Assembly (NCBI GenBank): GCA_013397845.1
Contig: VZTG01006789.1
Location: 681,598 to 745,597, forward strand
Direction of reading: 5' to 3'
Length of the DNA: 64,000 bases
From: Melanocharis versteri
Taxonomy: Eukaryota; Chordata; Aves; Passeriformes; Melanocharitidae
Below, one piece after another: positions 35,801-46,800 of this stretch. The notes under the pieces are model-generated. The model was not told the DNA's origin, made no database searches, and saw only the letters and a program-made list of their open reading frames with translations. A program made the position numbers and the translations under genes. How positions within the stretch are numbered: position 1 is the stretch's first letter; each line of letters begins with the position of its first letter.

Positions 35801-38800
35801 CTTAGAAGGGAGACAGTCACTGAGGACTTACTGGCTTGTCTTGCACCATAGTTAGGATGTGCCAAGTGCTTTTTCTTCTCCTGCCTTGTCCAGCTGCAGT
35901 GGCACACAGATGCTGTCTGGCACCAGTAGGTTTTCCAGCCCAACTGTGTCTCTATTTATTTCCATGCTAGGCTGGACAAGATTTGGTGGTGAGCAAATGT
36001 GTAGTCACTTGTCAGTCTCTCTAGACTGGCTACAGGATTCAGGTCCTATGGGTGATTTTTTCAGTGTGGTTTTTTAAACATAAGTGGTGACATTCCCCAC
36101 GTTTCAGTCATTTCATGCCTGGTATAATGATCCTTGGAGCCATTTAAATTATTTTTTACTCATTTAATGAAAATTGGCAGAGATGCTTTTAATTTTTGCA
36201 CTTAAAATACTACAAATTTGATGTTGGAAAACCAAATGGAAAGAATTCATCCATGCCAGTCCCCGAACAGACAACCTCCTTGGTTCTGCTCCCTGGAGAA
36301 CCCTCCAGTCCATTGTCATTTTGGGCAGAAGAGTTGTTAAAACTGGCCTCATCCTCCCCCAGTTCAAGAGTATTTTGGTTGAAATCTTGCCATTTTAAGG
36401 CAATTGTTCCTTTCTGGCTTGTCAAGCCTTTTCTTTCCTATTGTTTGCAACCTCCTGAAAGCTGCTGCTTACACCCCTTCTGATGGCAGGTTGATGTCTG
36501 TCAGACTTTCCTGATTCCTTCCTCAGCTCCCTGAGCCCAGTTCCCTTTCTCCAAGTGTTTCTTGATAATGCAGCACAACACAACCCTCAAGTTCAGACTA
36601 AGCTGCCACAGAAAATGCTGTAGTCTCCAGAGGTTCCAGGTGGGAATTCTGATGGTGGAATGGGTTTGAAATACTGCTTTTTTTCCATCAGAGCATAAGG
36701 AAGGACAGGATCACAAGTTGATGTTGCTCTCAGAAGAGACAATGAAGGCTTGGTCTGAGAGGGGGAAGTGTGTCCTTACCTGAAACAAGAGCTGCTGTTG
36801 TTCAAAGCAAGGAGTGAAATAACATTAAATATAATTGATGATGTGGCATAAGTGGTGGAGACAAGGCAAGGAGGTAGCTGCCTCTGGACATCTGCACATG
36901 AACGAACAGCTGTCTTGGGAAGAAATTCATTTGCCCTGGGAAGAAAGTACTGTGGATGGGAACTGGTTAGGGCAGGTTTACTTCAGCACAAGGTTGCATC
37001 ATGCAGCCTTTTTTCCCTCCCCTTAGGCTATCTGGGGATTTCCTGGCTGATCCTGTTCATGCTGCTTTCTCTGGGTGCTTGAGAGATCTCTAATAGGTGC
37101 TTGTGAACAGCTGTGGGGGATGAGCGTCAGGCTGGCCTAACTCTTAAAAGGCACATGGGTTCAGAGCAACTAAGGTGATCTGGGGGCATTAATTGGTGGA
37201 AGAGGAGGACAGGATTTTTCCTTTTCATCGCAGCAGCCTTCTGAAGGCATGCTGGGGTCTGGGGAGATAGGTAAATGGCAGCTGTATTCATGGAAGCACT
37301 GAAATAAGATTCTCACTGCTCTTGGCAAGGGTCCTTTGCCCTGCTGTGTTGCCTCAGCAAGGCACATTCATCTTCCAGTCATTAGTCATTTGCTTGTTAT
37401 TTCATTTTGTGGAGGAGATTATAACCAGCTGAGGCGATAGGGCAACGTGAGAGACCAGGCTGCTGTCTTAAACCGCTGTATTGTCCCTTTGTCTTTGCTT
37501 TGTCCTCCTTCCAAACCCATGGCCATCCAGACCGTACAATGGAGAGCAGACAAGAGCATTCCTTAGGGTGGGAGGAGCAGACAGTTTGGATTTTTGCAAG
37601 TCAAGTTGCCCAACACTGGAGTTACATTATTCACTGTGGAACAAACAAGGGCTAAGCATTGTGGTGGTGCAGTGTTGATTTCAGAGAACTTATAAACTGT
37701 GATGAATTTATGGAGAGCAAAGGCTCAGGGCTGGAGGACTTCATCATGTGGCTGCTTATTGCAGCCTTTGAGTCAGCCACGCCTCAGGAGGTTCAGCAGG
37801 AGCAGGTGGATTTAAGGGAGCTCAGCTTCAGGACCTGGACCTGAAGATCCATATTACCTAATCCAGTCATGAAGGAGTGAGCTTAGGGGTGCTCACCTTT
37901 TCCCTTAGAGCCTGACTATTCTTGTTTTATGAAAAAGTCTTTAGGAGACAAGATTGTCTCTAAATTGGTCTGTTGAGTAAATGGTGTGCTGGGATGCTGT
38001 TGTCCTGCAGGGACCTCACGTCAACACATTGATTTTAAGTGATAACAATAGCATTTGATCAAGTGGCTCAGGTGAAGAGTTAGATTTATCACTTCTAGGA
38101 GTCTGACCTTTGCTCCCAGGGTCTTTCAGTTCTTTCAGGACTAAATCTTGGCCCTTCTGAAGCTGTTCACTGACTGGGAGCAGCACTCTCCCTATGAATG
38201 AATAGCTTATTACTCCCTGATGTTTCTCAAGGGCAAGTTGGAGACTACTGTTGCCTCTTACGTGCCTAGGCTCACATGTGTTTTGGCACGTACACCTCTT
38301 TGATATGAAAAATTACTGGGTTGAGAAAACGCAAATCACTTCTGTAAAATTGCTGATTCTTGCTGTATGAGGGAGGAAGGAAAAAAAAAAAGATGCACCC
38401 AAATCTTTCCTGAAATTTCCAGGTTTGAGGAGTGTCCAACCTCTGCCAGGCTTGGTAATCTCAGTGCCTGATGCCAAGCAAGAATAGGAATTTTTCAGTA
38501 GGTAAGAAGGTAACAGTGAGGTGAATTGTGTTTTGTGCTGTGGGGAAATGGAAATGTCTGTGTTCCCCCCACCCACCCTGCTGTTTGGTTCAGAGTGGGG
38601 GCTGTGTCAGGGTAAGTATTCAGAGGCAGTTGTCTGTATCTCCTGGGTTTCTGCACGGGGTCAGTTTTGCTTAATCTGCATAGCATGAGGAAAAAAATCA
38701 AGTCAAATGCACAGCTCAGGGGTTATCTTAGTTAAAGCAGCTGCAGTGCGTGAGGGTTTTTGTAAAGAGGCAATTTTTGGAGCAAGGCAGGTGAGGTAAT

Positions 38801-39118
38801 TACCACAATCCTTTTTTTGGATTTTGCTAAACACCTCCAGCCTTTGCAGGGCTGAAGAGAGAAAGAAATCGGACTTCCCCCAATCCCCAGCCTCTTTTTA
38901 CTTTAACCTGTATGTTCAGTGATAATAGCATGACAAAATAAAGGAGCATTATTTATGTGGCACTAAATGCACAGTCAGTGTCAGAGCAAGGGACTTGCAC
39001 CTAAATATCTGTTCATTTTAGCTATGTGGCTGTCCTTGCCATAGTTACAAGGATTTTTTTCTATCTGCTGGCTTGACACTAACAGTCATTCTGTCAAGGA
39101 TGGGATTTTTATGGTCCC
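32896..39118. other. IGFBP2: Intron 1 segment, no gene recognised
   Basis: This is non-coding sequence with only short, unrelated open frames. It contains the CpG-enriched patch at 34175-34510 (listed separately), a 25-base-period duplication of CATATGAATGCACAC at 34613-34627 and 34638-34652, and short homopolymers, for example A runs near 38382-38392. No recognisable exon or RNA gene was found. Confidence 0.5.
34175..34510. promoter_or_regulatory. Intragenic CpG-enriched patch
   Basis: Roughly 18 CpG dinucleotides fall within about 335 bases, against a CpG-poor surround, including the TGCGCTGAGCGCAC palindrome-like word near 34256. A consensus-like splice donor, GAG followed by GTGAGC, is present at 34349 on the plus strand. 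The patch could be an enhancer, an alternative first exon, or simply a GC-rich island left by local composition. Nothing in its reading frames resembles a known protein. Confidence 0.35.
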
Positions 39119-39235
39119 TTTTTTATAGATGTGTACTGCTGGATAAAGTGATAAAATTATTTCCTCAAGGTCTCTTAAGGATGGAGAAGCAGGGTAGGAG
39201 GGCTCAAATCCAATTCTCTTGAATCCTGGTTCACG
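39119..39235 (-). mobile_element. MIR/CORE-SINE-like relic (weak)
   Basis: The plus strand shows TTTTTATAGATG, then a CCTCAAGGTC word about 40 bases later, then GAAGCAGGGT and finally TCAAATCCAATTCTCTTGAA. This is the order of the complementary MIR/CORE-SINE core (cagatg, cccaaggtc, gcagagc, gaacccaggtctcctga). Divergence is high and the assignment is tentative. Confidence 0.4.
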
Positions 39236-39897
39236 AACTTGGCTCTGAGACTGTTTATGGGACCTTCCTGGTGTCAGGATTGACTTCCCTGAAGTCAGCT
39301 GTATTGTACCACCATAAATTACCTTAAGCAGATTATGGCCAGGGCCACATTGGTTGCTTTCAAGGACTTCAGTGTGAAACAGAGCCCACAAAAATTGGAG
39401 TGGGATCAGGAACAAAGAAAGTACTGAAAACAAAACTCTTTGGTCCCACAGTCAGTAACAGAATGGGCACTGAGACTTTCTTAGTCTACCAGAATCCATT
39501 TTTGTCTTAGTCTAATTCATCCTCTTTCATTTGCATTTCCCCTTTTTTTTGGCTAACATTGGTTTTGATGAAGAAATGTGCCAGACCCTGTGACATCCAT
39601 GACAAGTCCATTCACAGTCCCTCATGTTGAGCCAACACTACTGACTCCATCTCAAACAGACCAAAGATGAGGCCACAGTTAGCAGACTTAAATGTTCTGC
39701 AGTGGCAGGGGTTCGTGGTGGTGTTTTTCTGTGATGGTGTGTTTTGTTTTCTATGATAGTATCCTCAGAAAGGAGGAACATCTGGGTGGCTGTGATCAGA
39801 AGTCAAGGACCCAGAATTGGTGATACCAGAAGCACTGGCATGTAGTCTATATGGACTGGTAGTGGTGCTGTCCTAGCTATAGCAGTGTGAAAAAGAG

Positions 39898-39926
39898 AAT
39901 TCCACCTTTGTGGGGAAGGTGGAATT
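39898..39926. repeat. Perfect 11-bp hairpin (inverted repeat)
   Basis: AATTCCACCTT at 39898-39908 is exactly complementary to AAGGTGGAATT at 39916-39926, with a 7-base loop. An A/G-rich repetitive stretch with AATGA/GGAAA words follows up to about 39965. The function is unknown. It lies just left of the CR1 fragment and could be part of another decayed element. Confidence 0.6.
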
Positions 39927-40129
39927 AAAAATGAAAATTAGGAAAAATGAGGAAAATGAAGGAAATTCTGTGGGGTGGCAGGGGTTGTGTGGATAAATGT
40001 CTCTGTAATGTTATTGAAAAGATAAAAGTTTCCAAAATAATATTGCTGTGGGAACTTAGGAATGTACCTTAATATCTAGGAATACACATTGGCAAACACA
40101 TTTTATTAATAAGGGTAAAACATAGATAT

Positions 40130-40860
40130 GCCTGGATGTGGTAGCCCAGATTTCTTCATTAAATAAAGCACTAGCAAATGGAGGTGCTATTTTAGGTTTT
40201 GTTTTGGTAACTAGTGTTGATGTTAAGAGGGCCTGATTGTGCAGAGGAATCTTGGACCTAGTGCTCATAAAATGGATTCCTTTTAAATTAAATAGAAGCC
40301 TAAACAAAAGGAGCTCTGGATCTAGGATACTTGTCTTTGAAAGGGCAGACTTTGAAAAATGAAAAAACCTGGTGTGTAAAGTCGTCTGGGGGGAGAATCA
40401 TAAATGCAGAATGCAGAGGATGCAGAGCCTCTAATTCAGAGGTGTAGAAACTATTTGGGACCAGGGGTCCCAAGCAGAGGAGGAAAACAGGGCAGGAAGG
40501 GGTTTCTTGCTGAAGCTGGTGAATAGCCACCTTAAAAAGGATAGTTGGGATTAAACAGAGAGTCTGTAAGGAATGGAAAAAAAGACTAATTGGCAAAAAA
40601 GTAATGTCTTAGAGGTCAGGAAGGGTAGGGATAAAATGAGAATTGCCAAAAGTCATGCTGTGTTAGGCCTGGCAAAAGAAATTAAAACAAATAGCAACAG
40701 GTTTCTCAGCTACATAAATAAAATTAGACTTGAAGCCGCTGTGCAGCAAGGACCAACTGGAAGATCAAAGATGATGTAGGTATGGATCCAGTATTAACCA
40801 AATTTTGCTTCAGTGTTAAATACAGGTGGAGGGGATGAGGACACGGAAATCTTGGAAACT
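40130..40860 (+). mobile_element. CR1-family LINE fragment: endonuclease end to RT linker
   Basis: Conceptual translation in shifting plus-strand frames gives the C-terminal part of a CR1 endonuclease. There is a GAILGFVLVTS segment near 40183-40218, and the catalytic SDH motif has decayed to Ser-Ala-His at 40260-40268, followed by Lys-Met. A RADFEK segment follows near 40341. About 230 bases on comes the interdomain linker, KEWKKRLIGKK near 40569 and then LAKEIKTNSNRFLSYINKI at about 40663-40727, a signature seen in CR1-family ORF2 before the reverse transcriptase domain. Stop codons and frameshifts are scattered through it, and recognisable similarity stops before the RT catalytic core. It is a dead internal fragment, unusual because most avian CR1 copies keep only the 3' end. 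Confidence 0.8.
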
Positions 40861-43800
40861 GATGGTAAGAACTGAAAGTCAAAGATTTAAATTGATTGAA
40901 ATCAGTCAGAGGGCAGGAGCACCAGCCCTGGTGGAAACTGTAGGTGTAAAGATGTTGAATACTTGTGGTTGCACCGTTAGGCTCGTTGCTATTAAGAGAG
41001 AAAGCCCAGAAAAATTCTTCAGGATAAATGATGTGGATGGTTGAGCGGGTCAGGAGTGGGATAAAACTGAATAGAACGTAGTGCTGGGATGGGCAGTGAA
41101 AGACCAGGCTGAAGGCTGATGAATGGGACTTTTGCTAGTGAAATCCACCAGTGGATAGCTAAGAGCTGTGTGTGTTAATTGGTCCCAGGGTGAGGGGGGA
41201 CTTCCATCCTGCTTTGAAAAATCCACCCAGGCTCACCCTGTATCCACAGAGAAGCGTCCCATGGGGAGGGAAGTGTTAACCTCCCAGAAAGCAGCTGGCA
41301 AGCCCTCAGCAGCAGTCATGAGCCTGAAAAATGGATGTAGGCAGGCACAGGTGCAGGGAAGAGCTCCAGGGGAGTGGGAGCTTGTGCCACAGGGAGGGCT
41401 TGGCTGCTCTGACGAGTTACAGGAAGAAAACAAAGACAGGGAGAGGAAAGGGCACTGTGAGCGAGAAAATAGTGTTGGCATGAGGACGTCATACCATAAC
41501 TCAGCCCTAATAATATCCTGTCTAGAAAATATGGCATCTTCTGCTGGCTGGAGCACTGTCCTTCCAGGATGACATCTCCAGGTGATATCTCAAGGGCAAG
41601 GCAGATACTTTTCTGCTCCCAAGGAGGCTGCTGTGATGCGGCTGATGTCAAGTCTCATGTCCAGTGGCTCAGGAGGCCATTGTGCTAATCCCGGGGAGAA
41701 TTTTTTTCCTTAAAAAAATTTTTTTCTACAATGCTTTAGTTCTGCTCGTGAGCCCAGCAGGTTTTGTCAACACACAGGACATAGTGCTGGACCCTCCTAT
41801 GCTAATGCTCCTTCAGCTTGGCAGAAGGCAGGTTTTGTCATGGGAGAGTGATTGTTAAAGATCAGTGTGACCAAATGATGAATCAAGACCAAATTCAAAA
41901 TAAAATTGTGCTCTCAAGAGTTTGGGGTTTCATTCACAGTGCAATTGGATTGAGGCTAAAGCAGTATTCCTGTTTCACAAAAAGTTTTACTGTACTGAAT
42001 CTTCAAAGGGAATGGAAAGATGGTTTTGCTGTGGTTGTTAATACTGTTTTTTGAGGTGCGGGTCCCAGGTCTGCCTGTTTTTTAAACTGATTTTATTTTA
42101 AATTGTAGCGATCCAAGTGGCATGACATTCTCTGACCTAAAGCGAGTCTTCATCCATTTATTTATTTACTGAGGTTTTATTGCTCAGCATTTCAGAGTAG
42201 CAGAAGTGTCCAATGTGATTGTTTTCTTTAGGCTCTAGAGTTTACTCTGCAGCCAAGCCAAACTACTCCAGCTTTGGGGGGAGCTGAAATGAGGAAATAT
42301 GTACTTTGTGACCTTAAACTTTAAATGAAGGGGAATTTGGGAAATGGAGGATGGGATCAGAAAGTGGGTATTTGCAATGGGTGAATGGGGGAAGGCTTTA
42401 AAACAAAGCCCTTATACAATGCCAATGACTAGATAATGTGGTAAAGTTGGGAACAGAGACAGAGAATCAGTTGCTTAAGAAGAGGTATCAGGTGTGTTGT
42501 CTGAGGCCAACAGCCCTGACAGAAACAGGGAAAAGGATAGCTGGCAGCTCTGATACTTTAATTGCAAATGAAACAAAAGCTGGTAGGAGAGAAACTGAGA
42601 AGTGTCACATGCCTTTAGGGCCTCCAGAAGGCTCTTCCCCAGTTTACAGTGGGCCTTTCTAGACTGATTTATTCCTGTGACTCAGTGAGGGTTAGATTTT
42701 AAGCATTTGCTTCTCTCCACTTCCAAGCTCCCCCAGCATGGCCACGCTGCCTTTGGGGCAAGGGAGCAAGATGCACTTCAGACTATTTATGGCTCATTCT
42801 ACAATTTCATTCTGGGAACATCACGGGGAGGCTGATGGCTGTTTTGATGCCAAATATTCATCAGCCTTCTGCCATTTTCCAAGTTAATTTGTCTGGATGA
42901 CTTCTTACATTTTCCACCACCTGATGCTCTGTTAAGAGTTTGTTCCTTTGTCTATCTCTGGGGCTGTTTCACTGTATGGATGCTGCTCCGTTTGCTTTCC
43001 AATTTAAGGATTCAGGCTGACCTTGTCAATTGTGGCAACTGATCAAGGCCACTTTTGTAAGGAATCATCATCTGGAGACCTCCATCCCAGCTCCACTGCA
43101 GTAGGTGTGATCTGAGCTCTGCCCTTTTCTTTGGTGGAGGTTCTTGGTTTAGGGATCATTCCACACAGTGTTGGGTCATCTCTTAGGGCATCCATCTCTG
43201 GTGCTCCCAGGTTAATTTTTCACAGCTTTACAGCTAGAAGGACAGTGTCCCATTCTCAAGCCTGCTTCCTCCTCCAGTTCAGACCCCAGATTTTTGCTGT
43301 GTGTTTTGACTGAATGGCTGTTTTGACTAGAACACTGCAAAAAACATTTGGTCTTGACTTTAAAATCACTCATAACATGACACGCTATCACAACCCTTTT
43401 GTAAACTATACCAGTGGCTAATTATTTGGATTGTCCATGTTTGTCTAATCCAGTAAAAGCTGCATATTTATAAGAGTTGTTAATTCCTTTTGGTCTTCTA
43501 GACTTAACTATAACATAGTCAAATTTTCCCTGGTTGCCCTTTTCCTTTCTAGTACCTTATCTGACCAATCTGTCCTACTTTCTTCCATGGTGCTCCATTA
43601 TATATTTTAGGAAGAAGAAATATGCTTGTGTGGAATTATTTCCACAGGTTTTACTCACTTTTGCTTTTCATTATTGATAAGCAGTTTCCGTTCTCCTCTT
43701 CTCTTACACCTCCTTAATAATAAATATTTATGTTGCCCCATCAGTTTACGTAGTATTCTGCAGACTTCAAAAGAGGTGAAGTCCTGTCCCACTGATTTCT

Positions 43801-46800
43801 TGTCTTTCCATGCATTTCCCATGCTGCTGCGGGGGCACTGGGAGCAGAGATGTTACAGCTTTGCAGGAAAGGACCCACTTGCTGCAGAGGCTGAGTGTAT
43901 ATTGCTCCTTTGGAGCTCACTGGGAATGGAAGACCTTCCTAATTCCCTTTCAAAGAGAGGACGACATAGCAGCTGGTGATACTACACATGGAGAGAGTGT
44001 GAAAGTGCCCTGGAACTGGACATGCCCATTCTGCCTTCTCTGGTCCTGTAACAAATCCTGTCTTTGCAAAATTTGCATTACCCCTCCTGTGAGGTGTTAA
44101 ATGCTACCAGTAACTTTTCCCTGCCGACTACAAACCCTGCCCTCCAGCATTACCTATTTGCTGCTCCTCCAGGCACACTTTCTGAGTGGTGTAGGAGGGC
44201 GTAGTATTGAGATGAGTTGTTAACTCAGCTCTTGCAGCGTTAGAGATGTCTCTGGTCTGGAGGAACTTGATGATGAAGAGATCTGTGGCTGTGTAGGGAT
44301 CAGCCAAATGAAGCTGGTAGAAATGAGATCAGCCCAAGGCTTTTCTTACCCTGGTATTCTTCCTACTGGTATTCAGTAGGAAGACTCAAATGTAAATATG
44401 ATGATTGCAAGCACATGTGGCTGTGGCTGTCCATCTTTAGACCTGTTCAGTGAAAACTGGATTTATCTGTTTGCCAAGAGCAACATGCTTTTCCCTTTAA
44501 CCCTCAGGAAGCCTTTCAGCTTTAGTCTGGCTGACACCATCGTGGTTTATTTAGCAAGGCAAAGCATGGTGAGGCCGAGGGAGTGGTGTGAGAGGCCACA
44601 GCTGGGATTTGTGAGAGAAAGGATGGGGCAAGGGAGAAGACAATTAGGAAAAAGCAAGTGTTCTGGTGCAGAGTTTGAGTGGGACTTGTAACGTTCAGTG
44701 GTAAATAGCTGGTTAATCAATGCCAGATTGTCTTGTGGAAGTCCTCCTAATTACTTCAGCCTGTGCCAGACACTGATATCCTTGAAACCTGAAAAATCCC
44801 ATTAGAAGGTGCTTTCATTGGTCCTCAGCCAAGACGTTTTGCTGTGTGACAAGAGCGAGTGCTGCTGGGCTGGGGATGGGCTGGGGCCAGCGGGGCAGCC
44901 CTGGGGGTGGCACTGGAGGGGTCTCTGTGTCAGGGCACCTTGTGCAGCTCGTCAGGAGCTTGCAGTGAGTTCCGTGCTCTAGGGTGGTGTCCCAGCTCTC
45001 CACTTAGGCAGCAGTAAGAACTGCTGCTGCTGTTTTCCATGTGCTTTGGCTTTGTTCCTGTGCCCTTAGCTCATGCCAAGGCCTTCTGTAGTTGTGAAAA
45101 GGCTGGGCATTTTTCTTTCTCTTTAAAGAAGAGGTGTCCTGGCTCCCAGCCCTTCACCAGGGCTGTGGTTGATTTTGGAGGCATGTGTGGCACACAGCAG
45201 GTGCACTTAGCATTCTGAAGGTCACCCCTTGGCTAAGGGGTCTTCAAAACCCTGCCTCAATGGGGTATAAAGGCCAGCACTGTGGTGTTTAGGTCTTTCT
45301 GCTGATTTGTTCCTGTGGGCTGAGGGAAAGCGATGAAGCAGGAACAAGAAGATCACTATTTTTCAGTTTCATTTGGCATTCTGTGAAAAGATCAAGCAGG
45401 GCACAGAACTAAACCATGAAGGTCGCTCCTGTAAGAAGTTGGAAATGGCCTTGATATAAATGGCATCTAAAAGGAAGTATAGAAATTCGTGGAAGTATGG
45501 CTGGTTAAGAAATGTGATCCTTGTGCAGCCTCTGGCTTGGAAAGTCCCTGTGTCATTGGTTTCCAGAAGCAGAGGAGATGATCAGTCATTACAGTCCTCC
45601 TGACATCAGCTGCTGGTCACAGAGGAGCAGCTCATTCCCTGACTGCTCCCTGTTTCCCTGGGAAGCAGTGCTGCAGGAGCCGTCTGCTGTCCCCTCTCTC
45701 TGTCTTGGTTAAAGGGGGGTCAGTGCGGGTTGTACAGCAGTACCTAAATTTTCTGCCTGCCCTAACTTTGGAAGATGGGATGTCCTTTTGAGGGTAACTT
45801 GGACTGGTGTTCCCACAGGTAGAGTCCAGCTGGGTTCAACTATAAAGCCTAAAGAGGGATTTTTTCATAGGAAAGACGTCTCTGCTTTGTGCATACAAGC
45901 TGTGCTGGAGGAAGAGAGGAGGGCAGGGAGAGGTTTAGAGACTGTAATTTGCTCACTGCCTTCTTCCCAAGGAATCCAGAAGTTTGTCTTGTTAAAGACA
46001 TGTCTGTTTCCCCCTCTAGTGAAACAAGAGTGCCTGAGTAATTATCAAACACACAGGAACATCCATTACCAGTTTGGGATAGGAAGGGAGGAGTTTAATT
46101 ACATTTTGACTCTCTTTCACTTCACTTCACTATTCAGATATTTCTTTTCCTGGGCTTGAAGTCTTGTTGGACTGGGACAGGAAGGACCAGGGGAGCTCAT
46201 TCGGCTGCTGCTAGCATGCCTTGCTTTTTGCTCGCTTCGAGGGTGGCTTTTGTGTTTAGGCATTTGAGAAAAGATACCAGGCAGCAGGGATAAAGGATGG
46301 TTGGACACAGCACTGCAGCATGAAATCAAACTGGAACACAGCATTGGGAGATCTGACAGCGCTTTGAATATCTTATTCTCATAGGAGGGACTCAGGCAGG
46401 ACATTGATGCCTGCTTCCATTGGAAGAGTTGAAAGCCAGAGAGTTCACAAGGTGTGACACTGGCTGAAGAGGATTCTCTTGTACATGGTGGGCAGGAGAA
46501 CGAGGAGCTGATGGTCAGGGCAGGACACTTGGGAGATGGCTGGTGGGGAGCGTACCTGATGGGCATGAAAAGCAAGTGGTGGTGTAACTGAGGAGCTTGC
46601 TTCTGGATGCCTGAAACAGATTGTGGGGATTGCTGCATCACAGCCATGATGTGTGGTGGTGTGATGAAGTATCACTTCATCCAGCCACTTACCTTGAAGC
46701 TGCAAAGTCCTTATTTCAGCGTGCCATCCTGCTTTTAGCAGGTATAGAGCTCCTGGGCTGCTTGTGTGGGTTGCATTCTGTGTTAGTGTTAAGCAGCATA

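Noticed and set aside
40573..40779. A 68-codon open frame as a separate host gene
   Set aside because: Its translation is the CR1-family ORF2 linker, so it belongs to the transposon fossil.
42438..42662. A possible further CR1 coding fragment
   Set aside because: The peptide is Lys/Glu/Thr-rich, as in linker regions, but contains none of the ordered ORF2 motifs.
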